Virus record (IMG/VR): IMGVR_UViG_3300017763_000255 | Location: 1 to 21,176 of that record | Direction: 5' to 3' (one strand) | DNA length: 21,176 bases | Source of the DNA: a virus | Shown: in pieces, positions 14,191 to 21,176 of the stretch | Layout: the number at the start of each line of letters is the position of its first letter | Position numbering within the stretch: position 1 is the first letter of the stretch | The notes under the pieces: generated by a model | The model's input: only the letters and a program-made list of their open reading frames with translations | What the model was told of the DNA's origin: nothing | The model's database searches: none | Made by a program: the position numbers and the translations under genes

Positions 14191-14541
14191 TTATTCTTTA
14201 GATAATTTGTTAAATTCTGCACAACCATCGTCGGTGCAATTATCATCCGAATCTAATTCTTTCCACTCCTTGTCATTTTGTTCATTATATTCTTTTTGAG
14301 TTTGGTGTGGTGTTTCTTCTATTTTTTCTTTTTTAAATTTTTCACAGTCTTCACTTGCAGGTGCCAATGCACAACCTAAGATGTTTGCAATAGAATCCAT
14401 TTTACTAATAGTATCTAGTAAAGTTCCGCGGTCATATGAGTCCTTTTCAGCTTCTACATTTTTATTTGGAATTGTACTGCACGAAACCACAAATAAAAAA
14501 GCCGATAAAATGCTTAATTTAAGAAATGTTTTACTAGTCAT
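14191..14541 (-). CDS. Predicted lipoprotein, unknown role (spanin-like possibility)
   Basis: This 116-residue protein has a bacterial lipoprotein signal: a basic start (MTSKTFLK), a hydrophobic core, and the lipobox VVSC with the acylated cysteine at residue 21. The rest is polar and acidic, with four more cysteines (two pairs, near residues 57-65 and 102-107) that could form disulfides in the periplasm. Membrane-anchored phage lipoproteins include outer-membrane spanin subunits and superinfection-exclusion factors. No partner inner-membrane spanin is visible next to it, so neither role is shown. It has an exact late promoter 5 bases before the ATG and no ribosome site, so a leaderless late message is predicted. 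Confidence 0.75.
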   Translation of the reverse strand: MTSKTFLKLSILSAFLFVVSCSTIPNKNVEAEKDSYDRGTLLDTISKMDSIANILGCALAPASEDCEKFKKEKIEETPHQTQKEYNEQNDKEWKELDSDDNCTDDGCAEFNKLSKE

Positions 14542-14546
14542 GCGTG

Positions 14547-14554
14547 TATTTATA
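14547..14554 (-). promoter_or_regulatory. T4-type late promoter for the lipoprotein, 5 bases from the ATG
   Basis: The minus strand reads TATAAATA, then CACGC, then ATG. The spacing is identical to that at gp20 and the gp48-like gene, placing +1 on the start codon. Confidence 0.8.
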
Positions 14555-14564
14555 AAATGATGTT

Positions 14565-16352
14565 TTAATGAATGGAAACTACTTCAACGTCTTCTGATAA
14601 CGAAGTAAATCCATTTTCTTTTGTCACAGTCAATATTGAATTTACTCTACCTGTTAACTCGTCTTTGTGCGAAATTAAGAATATGTTTTTATGTCTTTCT
14701 CTAGTCATTTTTTTCAAAATGCTCATCGACGATTCAACACCTTGCATATCCATACCGGAATCAATTAGCTCATCAATGAATAATAAATTAATAGGAGTAC
14801 TTGTTGATTCAAATATATCTCTAAATGCCCAACTCAAACCTAATATTAATCTGTTACGTTCACCTCTACTCAAGTTATCAAAGTCCAACTCTCTACCTAG
14901 TTCTGTAATATTGACTGATAAATCAGATTGGAATATAACTTCATGTGGTAATGAAAGCAATTCTAGATAATGATTCAATCTTTGATTCAAATACATCAAA
15001 TTTTGATCAATAATTTTCTTTCTAATAAATGAATCTTTGCTTGTTAATAACCTATATAGAAACTCTTGGTGTTCTTTGAGTTTTGTTAAGCTATTCATAA
15101 AAGCATAATCAATATCTTCAATGTTTTTTTCTTTTAATGTTTCAATTTGTTCAATATGAGGATTTTCAGCATTGTTTTCTGCTTCTAAATCTCTTTGTAA
15201 GTTCTCTAAATTTTGCTTATGTTCATATGCATCGTTAATATTGTTATAAGATGTGCTAGGCATAGGTCCCAGATCGCCTAACTGTTGTATGCGATTTTTT
15301 GTATGTGTTATATTTTGTTGTATGTGTATGTGTTTTTCGGTGTACTGTTGTATGCTACTTTTTTTATGTGCTACGATTTTTTCGATCTCTTGACCATCCA
15401 CCTTCTGCAATCCTTGTTTACATAACGGGCAAGTCTCCCCGCCCAGCTGGGTCATTTCCTCAGTTAGTGTGTCTATGCTGTCCTGTATGCCCTGTGCTTC
15501 ACGCACATCATAATCCAGTTGCTTGTTTAATGTAGTACGTTCTTGTTCTTGTTCTTTCCATGTAGCTAGTGCATTATGGTTTTCAATCTCTTTGTTCATA
15601 TCAATTGAATCAAGCTCACTGATAGCTTTCTTTAGTCTAGCTATGTTGTTTGTGTGCTGTTCATTCCATGCAGTACTTTTGATTTTAAACTTTCTAATAG
15701 TTTCTTCGATACGCTCATTGCTGGCCTTGACTGCTTGTATTCTCAGTTCTTCGCCTTTAATATCCTCTTTAGTAAGCCGTACTTGCTCTTTAAGACGGTC
15801 TGCTTTGTCAGATAGCCTTGTGATGCCCAAAAGCTCTTCGATCACTGCACGTTGCTCTGTAGCCTTCATAGCCAAGAATGGCATATTGTAAGTGTTCAAT
15901 GCTATGATCTGCTTGAACAACGGCTGGCTCATGCCCAGTATTCTATTAACTTCGTCTTGTGTTAGTCGGTTTTCACCCTGTGCTTCGTCGGTGTCTTTTT
16001 CGTTCACCACTTCATCATCACAGATGAATCTAAAATATGCTGGTTTTCTACCACGTTCCACTTTGTATTTTTTGCCGTCCACTTCAAATGTACAGCTCAC
16101 ACTCATGTTTTTTTGATTGGTCTTGTTGATCAGGTTGTCACGTTTGATCTGTGTGATAGCATCACCAAACAAACAGAAGCTCAATGCATTAAGTATTGTG
16201 GTTTTACCCGTACCATTACGTGAGCCTTCACCTCCTAGGTCCAAGTTGTTACCCAACACTAGGGTAAGTCCTGGTTGATCCAGTCTAACTGCCTGTGTGG
16301 CGTTGCCCACACTCATGAAGTTTTTCATGGTCAGTGTTTTTAAAACTATCAT
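14565..16352 (-). CDS. 46: Recombination endonuclease subunit gp46 (Rad50/SbcC-like ATPase)
   Basis: This 595-residue SMC-like ATPase works with gp47 to resect DNA ends for recombination-dependent replication. The N-terminal P-loop is at about residues 43-52 (SRNGTGKTT). Long coiled-coil arms lead to a zinc hook CPLC at 308-311. The C-terminal part has the ABC signature (LSRGERNRLILGLSWAF), Walker B (LLFIDELIDSGMD) and an ISHKDE switch. T4 gp46 is 560 residues. The ATG overlaps the gp47 stop by 4 bases (ATGA), typical of coupled translation. The half of the gene encoding the N-terminal head and first arm is visibly more GC-rich than the other half. Confidence 0.95.
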   Translation of the reverse strand: MIVLKTLTMKNFMSVGNATQAVRLDQPGLTLVLGNNLDLGGEGSRNGTGKTTILNALSFCLFGDAITQIKRDNLINKTNQKNMSVSCTFEVDGKKYKVERGRKPAYFRFICDDEVVNEKDTDEAQGENRLTQDEVNRILGMSQPLFKQIIALNTYNMPFLAMKATEQRAVIEELLGITRLSDKADRLKEQVRLTKEDIKGEELRIQAVKASNERIEETIRKFKIKSTAWNEQHTNNIARLKKAISELDSIDMNKEIENHNALATWKEQEQERTTLNKQLDYDVREAQGIQDSIDTLTEEMTQLGGETCPLCKQGLQKVDGQEIEKIVAHKKSSIQQYTEKHIHIQQNITHTKNRIQQLGDLGPMPSTSYNNINDAYEHKQNLENLQRDLEAENNAENPHIEQIETLKEKNIEDIDYAFMNSLTKLKEHQEFLYRLLTSKDSFIRKKIIDQNLMYLNQRLNHYLELLSLPHEVIFQSDLSVNITELGRELDFDNLSRGERNRLILGLSWAFRDIFESTSTPINLLFIDELIDSGMDMQGVESSMSILKKMTRERHKNIFLISHKDELTGRVNSILTVTKENGFTSLSEDVEVVSIH

Positions 16353-17353
16353 AGTCGGTTATAAATCTCTACTAGTACGTTGTTGTCAAATGTTTCTGAC
16401 TCAATATGCTTCAATTGATCCAACACAATTTCATCAACTGACTGGAACTTGATCTCTCCTTTGAAATCAATTTCGTCTTCAGCTTCTTTGTGTGGTAGTA
16501 AACTTATTTCTCTTAACGAATAAGTTTGTTGAAAATTCTCTTTGATAAAGTTGGCTTCTTCATAACTGACATCTATGTCAATTTTGACTCTTACATGACA
16601 TTCCGGTTCCAAAAACTCATCTGGATTCTTTAATAGATCACTCAAATTCAATGTTCTGTATTTTGGACCTGCTGGCCATATCTTGTATTGTGGATCTTTG
16701 TCCATTTCCAAAAACATACAACCACGATTGTTATCCCAAGCATCTGCGTAATTGTGTGCAAAAGGATTACCTATATAAGACACATTGCCTCTGGTTTGTC
16801 TTTTGTGAAAATGTCCTGTAAACACTTGCCCTATATTTGCAAAGTGTGATTGGTTTAGTTCTCCAATATCAGGCATCTCGACCATGGCATTCATTTTAAA
16901 GTTCGGTAATTCAAAATGACCAAACATATATTTTGCTTTGATTTTTTTAATGCCTTTCCATTCGTCACCTATCAACCATGGAATTAACGCAACATCATCT
17001 TGTACCATGATTTCGTTGACTACTTTTATATTTGGAATTTCCTCGGCAAAGACAACACTAGAGATTTCACGTTTATCTCTATAAAACAAGTCATGATTTC
17101 CAACAATGAAATACGTTTGTTCGAATGCGTCACTCAATCGTTTGAGATTGCTGATTGAATAGTTGAGTGTACTAATGTTAATTGACGATCTATGATGATG
17201 CCAGTCGCCGAGGAAGATGCAGGTTTCTGCACCAAACTCTTTGGCTTCTTTTATAAACCACTTCACGAAATTTTCACAATCATTATTGTGCTGTCGTGAG
17301 TTGTTTTTTAAACCAAAGTGAATATCTGTAAAACAGGCCGCTTTTTTAAACAT
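16349..17353 (-). CDS. 47: Recombination endonuclease subunit gp47 (Mre11/SbcD-like nuclease)
   Basis: This 334-residue protein is a calcineurin-type phosphoesterase with all the Mre11 motifs in order: TDIHFG near residue 9, GDWHHHR near 49, GNHD near 86, GHFE near 149, and GHFHKR near 180. It is close in length to T4 gp47 (339). With gp46 it forms the end-processing complex for recombination, replication and host DNA breakdown. Gene order 47 then 46 is as in T4. A TTGACT-17-TATAAT promoter lies just upstream, with a leader of about 20 bases and only a weak ribosome site. Confidence 0.95.
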   Translation of the reverse strand: MFKKAACFTDIHFGLKNNSRQHNNDCENFVKWFIKEAKEFGAETCIFLGDWHHHRSSINISTLNYSISNLKRLSDAFEQTYFIVGNHDLFYRDKREISSVVFAEEIPNIKVVNEIMVQDDVALIPWLIGDEWKGIKKIKAKYMFGHFELPNFKMNAMVEMPDIGELNQSHFANIGQVFTGHFHKRQTRGNVSYIGNPFAHNYADAWDNNRGCMFLEMDKDPQYKIWPAGPKYRTLNLSDLLKNPDEFLEPECHVRVKIDIDVSYEEANFIKENFQQTYSLREISLLPHKEAEDEIDFKGEIKFQSVDEIVLDQLKHIESETFDNNVLVEIYNRL

Positions 17354-17379
17354 AATTTTGCAATCTCAACTTTATTAAT

Positions 17380-17408
17380 ATTATAGTTGAAATACAACCT
17401 TTAGTCAA
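17380..17408 (-). promoter_or_regulatory. Sigma70-like promoter for gp47-gp46
   Basis: The minus strand has TTGACT (17408-17403), exactly 17 bases, then TATAAT (17385-17380). This is the best host-type promoter in the window, in the 65-base gap after gp55. It lets the recombination genes be expressed before late sigma factor is made. Confidence 0.75.
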
Positions 17409-17418
17409 GTGCAAATGT

Positions 17419-18291
17419 TTATTTTTTTGCCGGCCTTCCAAACATTCTTTTTTTGGGTGCAAACTGTTTTTTTGGTTGGGCATAACTTGGAATTTCACCG
17501 GCCGCAATTCTGGATTGAGCTTCGTGTTCAAGTTGTCTAGTATATGATGGATTTTGTCCTGCCTCCTGCAATAGGTCATCTCGTAAACTTTGATGTTTCT
17601 TTTCTACATTCAAGATTCTAGTGAACGAATTGGTAATGGCCGCAGTATAATATGCAAAAGGATTTTCACTTTTGAATTCATCAAATTGCAATCCAATTTG
17701 TGATAATTGTAAAAGTGCTTGAGATCTCATCTCATCATTGTAAGTGTATCCTCTCCAGTTACCTCTGGATCCATAACGTTCACAAAGTTTCATAAACATC
17801 ATTGCCAATTTGTTTGTCATCTTGCCGTGATCTAAACTAAATTCATTATGAGATGCATAATGGCTTTTGCCAACTTCTTCCCATGCACCTTTATCACTTA
17901 ACTTATAATGTTTAAAAGGAATAAAGTTCAATTTGACTTTAGTATCTGCAACTGTTTTTGGATTTGTTTTTCTTTCAAAGTCATCTGGAATATGATCCCA
18001 TGTAACAACCCTAATTATAACATCTGTTTCTTTAACATCTTTGGTTTTAATTTCGTGTTCTTTTACTTGACTCTTTTTTAAACCCAATTCATCAACTTTT
18101 AGTTTGGTAAGTCTGGTAGCTCGTAGACGTCTAGCCTCCATGAGCTTTGTTTTATTCATTTTTTTAATACTTTCGTGGATAATCATATCATAAGCATTGT
18201 ATTCTGGTTTCACATAGAAACAGTAACTTGCTTTGGATTTATGTATTTCCTTCAGTATATCTTTATTATTTAGGTAATTTGTTCTAGCCAT
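17419..18291 (-). CDS. 55: Late-transcription sigma factor gp55, with a long insertion
   Basis: This 290-residue protein matches T4 gp55 at both ends. The N-terminal NYLNNKDILKEI corresponds to YVNNKELLQAI in T4. The C-terminal half has the region that follows the T4 order: GYTYNDEMRSQALLQL, then FDEFKSENPFAYYTAAITNSF and RILNVEKKHQ. gp55 binds host RNA polymerase and recognises TATAAATA late promoters. T4 gp55 is 185 residues; here about 130 residues (roughly 20-150), rich in K and with strand-like runs, separate the two conserved parts. ATG 18291 is preferred over GTG 18297 because the promoter would place +1 on that ATG; no ribosome site exists for either. The C-terminus is basic. Confidence 0.85.
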   Translation of the reverse strand: MARTNYLNNKDILKEIHKSKASYCFYVKPEYNAYDMIIHESIKKMNKTKLMEARRLRATRLTKLKVDELGLKKSQVKEHEIKTKDVKETDVIIRVVTWDHIPDDFERKTNPKTVADTKVKLNFIPFKHYKLSDKGAWEEVGKSHYASHNEFSLDHGKMTNKLAMMFMKLCERYGSRGNWRGYTYNDEMRSQALLQLSQIGLQFDEFKSENPFAYYTAAITNSFTRILNVEKKHQSLRDDLLQEAGQNPSYTRQLEHEAQSRIAAGEIPSYAQPKKQFAPKKRMFGRPAKK

Positions 18292-18297
18292 ATTCAC

Positions 18298-18326
18298 AAT
18301 ATATGGCTTTTTACCAAATTGGTCAA
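18298..18326 (-). promoter_or_regulatory. Sigma70-like promoter for gp55 with +1 at the start codon
   Basis: The minus strand has TTGACC (18326-18321), 17 bases, then TATATT (18303-18298), then GTGAAT and the ATG at 18291. With the -10 box at -12 to -7, the A of the ATG is +1. Confidence 0.7.
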
Positions 18327-18373
18327 CCTTTTTTGTATATTTTTTTTAAATTAAATACAGCTTTAAAGAAAGC

Positions 18374-18381
18374 TATAAATA
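18374..18381 (+). promoter_or_regulatory. T4-type late promoter for the gp48-like gene, 5 bases from the ATG
   Basis: TATAAATA is followed by TCAGT and then ATG 18387, the same spacing as at gp20 and the lipoprotein. It decides the start: the open frame also has an ATG at 18303, which lies inside the divergent gp55 promoter. Confidence 0.8.
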
Positions 18382-18386
18382 TCAGT

Positions 18387-19148
18387 ATGAGTATTAATAA
18401 TGATTTTAGAGGTAAGCTACAAGCCAAGCCCGGAGCCAAGGAAGAAATATATGGCAGTAAAGATGCCACTAGTAATTTATTGGCCCCAATAGCTGAAACG
18501 AATGGTATGATAATGCCATATACTCCAGCAATACAAGTGCAACACGCCTCTGTAGAATATACACAATATAATATACCGCAAACAAACTTTGATTATATGG
18601 CTTATGCTAGAAGAGCCTCTCCGAGACTATCTGTTACTATGCCATTTACAGCTAACAATGTGTACGAAGCAAGATATATGTTGGCAGTTATACATTTTTT
18701 AAGAACTGTTACAATGTCATATTATGGAATACAGAATGACAAAAGAAGAGGTGTACCACCACCAATTTTATTATTTTCAGCTTATGGTCCATATATGTTT
18801 GACAAGATACCTGTATTGATACAAAACGTATCTTTTGGTTTAGAACAAGATGTAGATTATGTTCCAGCGGGAATGCCAGCTGATTATCAAGTAGCTGAAA
18901 GCGATAGAAGTCCGGGCCACCCTGCTATGCAGACAATGGCAAATGAAAGAAAATCAGGAGCAGACAATTTTGGTAGTATTGACCAAGCCGTACAACAAAC
19001 TTATGTACCAACAGTATGTAATATTTTCATGGATGTAGTATATGCTCCAGTACCAAGTGTACAACGAGATCAATTTGATTTAGATTCTTTTAGAAAAGGA
19101 AAGCATTTACTTAAAGGTAACAAAAATGGTAACAGAGGATTCATTTAA
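18387..19148 (+). CDS. 48: Baseplate tail-tube cap protein, gp48-like
   Basis: This 253-residue protein lies directly before gp53 and resembles the C-terminal part of T4 gp48: a region near residues 70-115 (SPRLSVTMPFTANNVYEA then AVIHFLRTVTMSYYG) and a later strand pair (PVLIQNVSFGLEQDVDYV) with FMDVVYAP near the end. gp48 caps the baseplate end of the tail tube and starts tube assembly. T4 gp48 is 364 residues, so this is shorter at the N-terminus. The related tube initiator gp54 is the main alternative. The start at 18387 gives MSINNDFRGKL and fits the late promoter spacing. The stop overlaps the gp53 start (TAATG). Confidence 0.65.
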   Translation: MSINNDFRGKLQAKPGAKEEIYGSKDATSNLLAPIAETNGMIMPYTPAIQVQHASVEYTQYNIPQTNFDYMAYARRASPRLSVTMPFTANNVYEARYMLAVIHFLRTVTMSYYGIQNDKRRGVPPPILLFSAYGPYMFDKIPVLIQNVSFGLEQDVDYVPAGMPADYQVAESDRSPGHPAMQTMANERKSGADNFGSIDQAVQQTYVPTVCNIFMDVVYAPVPSVQRDQFDLDSFRKGKHLLKGNKNGNRGFI

Positions 19149-19444
19149 TGTCACAATATAAAAAAAATTCTCCATATGGTACTACAAGATTAGTAAACGA
19201 TTACTTAGATATAATGTCAGCACCAAATATGGCTTATTCAGATGCTGATGAATATTACACAATTGAAACGAAATATGAAAAACGTCCAGACCTGTTGGCT
19301 TATGCACTTTACGGTGACACTAGATTATGGTGGGTGTTTATAAAAAGAAATATGAACGTGATGGAAGATCCTATTGCAGACTTCAAAGCAGGTTTGGTTA
19401 TTAGGTTACCAAGTCGATCCTCAGTTTCACAGTTCGCTAATTAA
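19148..19444 (+). CDS. 53: Baseplate wedge protein gp53
   Basis: This 98-residue protein is the T4 gp53 wedge subunit. The conserved core is RPDLLAYALYGDTRLWWVF at about residues 48-66, followed by a short LysM-like end (PIADFKAGLVIRLPS). gp53 joins neighbouring baseplate wedges around the hub. T4 gp53 is about 196 residues, so the N-terminal part is reduced here. It begins one base inside the preceding stop, with an AGAGGA ribosome site about 10 bases upstream, so the two are coupled. Confidence 0.9.
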   Translation: MSQYKKNSPYGTTRLVNDYLDIMSAPNMAYSDADEYYTIETKYEKRPDLLAYALYGDTRLWWVFIKRNMNVMEDPIADFKAGLVIRLPSRSSVSQFAN

Positions 19445-19455
19445 AGGAAACAAAA

Positions 19456-21176
19456 ATGCCAGGTAAAGGAATTGGATTTAATCCTCTAAAAAATAAAATT
19501 TTAGATACAAAAAAAGCATTTAGCGAATCTGTTGATGTAACTGACATAAAAAATTTTGTAGGATCTGACAGTTTAAAAAATTTAGATCTAAACAAAACCG
19601 AGTTGTTAACAAATGATCTAACTTCCACGATGATTAATACCAAACCTATGAATTTTAAACATAGTGCCGCAATAAAAAATAAAATAAATTCTTTAAAATC
19701 ACATATGGATCAAGACATAGTTCCAGTAGTGTCAGATGGAATAGAAGCCGCCAAATCAAGTGCATTTAAAACGTTTGAAAATTTTAAAAATAAAAGTAGT
19801 AGCTCAGTAGAAAATAAAATTACAAGTGTTACAGCTGATGACGGATTTACTCCTGCTAATTTATTAAAATCAGGTGATGCTGTTGCAACAGAGCAAAGTG
19901 CTACAGCCGATGATGGCTTTGTTAATGATCAAGAAAAAACTACACACGACGAAGAATCAGAAGAGGAAATGAATGAAAGACTTTATGAAGGCACCGGTGT
20001 TGATTACAAATTTAAAAACGTAGTGCCAAACCCTGTACATGAATACGAACATTACACATATGACATCACACTAGCTATAGCTGATTTAAAACTTACCAAA
20101 AAATGGCTAGACGCAGAAGCAACAACCAAAGCAGGTAGTTTAAAAACCAAAGAGCCCGATACAGATTTAAGTAAAATTTCTGAATCAGATCCAAACAGCT
20201 TTGATAGTTCTTGGTTTAATTATGGTAAAGATGAACAAACTACATTTATAGTACTTGCCAAATCTGGACAAACAAATACACAGGTTACCAATCTTAGTAT
20301 GAAAAGTATTATTGGTCCCACGCAAGAAACAGGAATGGGAAATACTACTAATTTTAACTTTGAAATTACTCAACCATTGGGGGCTAGTTTTGTTAAAGAT
20401 CTGTACAAAGCATCAAAGATACTAGGTATCGAAGAATATAAAGTACATCCTTTTTTTATACAAGTATATCTAAAAGGTAGAAAACAAGATGGCAGTATTG
20501 GCGACGACGTAGAGATTCCAGGCACAAGACGTGTGTATGCTATGATGATTAACAATATAACTTATAGTGTTAACAGTGGTGGATCAGTATATTCTGTGCA
20601 AGGTGTACGTGCTGGAGATTTAGGGTTAGCAGATGATCACCAATTAGTACAAGATATTGAGATTAGTGATATTGTAACATTCGAAGATTTCCGTAAAGGA
20701 TTTGAAGTTGCATTAAACAAACAAGAACAACATCATTTAGGTGTTACAAAATATATTTTAGATCAATATGAGGTTGAAGTTGAATGTGAAAATCCTAGTG
20801 AAACAAAAGATATAAAATCATCTCCAATTATCTCAGATCTAGAAATGATTAGTAACGTTGACTTAAAAAACCAAAAACTTCGTTCAGTTAGTAACTACGA
20901 TGCTAGTATCAAAGAAATTATTACCAAACACGTGTCAAGGACAGAATTTTTTCAAAAGAAATTAAAAGGTTTCAAAGAAAAAGTAATTGATGCAACAGCC
21001 GGCGACGAGGATGCTAAGAAAAAATGGGATGATATAGATATGACAAAAAAACTTATCATTATCAAACCATATGCTGTGCCATTTCAGTGGGATCCGTTGA
21101 GACAAGATTATGCTAGAAAATTAAAGTATGTCATTAGAATCAAAAATGTAATGACAAAATTAGCTATCAAAGAAGA
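19456..21176 (+). CDS. Large virion structural protein, N-terminal part (runs off the window)
   Basis: The 573 visible codons start at ATG 19456, with AAAGGAAA about 6 bases upstream, 11 bases after the gp53 stop. Residues 1-190 are lysine-rich and low in complexity, with a TADDGF motif that occurs twice (near residues 130 and 150). From about residue 190 the protein alternates strands (YTYDITLAIADLKL, TTFIVLAKSG, FEITQPLGASFVKDLY, FFIQVYLKGRK), as in large baseplate or tail proteins. Position after gp48-gp53 fits the large structural proteins sometimes annotated VrlC-like in marine T4-like phages; I am not sure of that label. The C-terminus is outside the window. Confidence 0.75.
   Translation, partial: MPGKGIGFNPLKNKILDTKKAFSESVDVTDIKNFVGSDSLKNLDLNKTELLTNDLTSTMINTKPMNFKHSAAIKNKINSLKSHMDQDIVPVVSDGIEAAKSSAFKTFENFKNKSSSSVENKITSVTADDGFTPANLLKSGDAVATEQSATADDGFVNDQEKTTHDEESEEEMNERLYEGTGVDYKFKNVVPNPVHEYEHYTYDITLAIADLKLTKKWLDAEATTKAGSLKTKEPDTDLSKISESDPNSFDSSWFNYGKDEQTTFIVLAKSGQTNTQVTNLSMKSIIGPTQETGMGNTTNFNFEITQPLGASFVKDLYKASKILGIEEYKVHPFFIQVYLKGRKQDGSIGDDVEIPGTRRVYAMMINNITYSVNSGGSVYSVQGVRAGDLGLADDHQLVQDIEISDIVTFEDFRKGFEVALNKQEQHHLGVTKYILDQYEVEVECENPSETKDIKSSPIISDLEMISNVDLKNQKLRSVSNYDASIKEIITKHVSRTEFFQKKLKGFKEKVIDATAGDEDAKKKWDDIDMTKKLIIIKPYAVPFQWDPLRQDYARKLKYVIRIKNVMTKLAIKE

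Noticed and set aside
14572-16116. Several plus-strand frames opposite gp46
   Set aside because: gp46 on the minus strand has a complete set of ATPase motifs; the opposite frames are shadows rich in S, C and F with no recognisable fold.
18303-18386. Upstream ATG extending the gp48-like protein by 28 residues
   Set aside because: It lies within the divergent gp55 promoter and upstream of the exact late promoter at 18374-18381; MSINND at 18387 is the better start.

Overview
The window is about 21 kb of an AT-rich T4-like myovirus genome. The T4 set is recognisable: prohead protease gp21 (partial), prohead core gp67, portal gp20, a tape-measure protein, gp26 and gp51, the recombination pair gp47 and gp46, late sigma factor gp55, a gp48-like tube cap, baseplate wedge gp53, and the start of a large structural protein. 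The low GC, the radical SAM and aspartyl-hydroxylase-like cargo and the compact gene packing suggest a marine phage of the pelagiphage or cyanophage type. The host is an inference; nothing in the window identifies it.

Layout. At 1-5751 an almost entirely minus-strand late block carries tape measure, gp20, a small protein, gp67 and gp21, with one small plus-strand gene at 1473. At 5854-6926 gp26 and gp51 lie on the plus strand, with gp51 in the -1 frame and no start codon of its own. At 6923-7617 three small minus-strand genes follow a sigma70-like promoter. At 7671-9134 is a radical SAM protein. At 9135-9746 no intact gene was found, but there are coding-like fragments in shifting frames, a strong hairpin and a palindrome. 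At 9747-11463 are a PD-(D/E)XK nuclease and an unknown two-part protein. At 11467-14161 a minus-strand operon runs from a late promoter through a structured leader, two small proteins and two paralogous Fe(II)/2OG hydroxylase-like proteins to a Dps/ferritin-like protein. At 14191-14541 is a lipoprotein. At 14565-18291 are gp46, gp47 and gp55 on the minus strand. From 18387 to the end are the gp48-like protein, gp53 and a large structural protein on the plus strand.

How the genes work together. gp55 would direct the host polymerase to TATAAATA late promoters, and five exact copies are present. Three of them sit exactly 5 nt before an ATG, so the predicted +1 is the A of the start codon; gp55 itself has a sigma70-like promoter with the same property. 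Leaderless expression of promoter-proximal genes is therefore the strongest regulatory theme. The second main signal is a T TTT TTC slippery heptamer just before the gp26 stop, in the register needed to fuse gp26 to gp51. This resembles the tail-assembly-chaperone frameshift of lambda G/GT, and the tape-measure gene lies next door. No tRNA, rRNA, CRISPR array, insertion sequence or integrase was seen.
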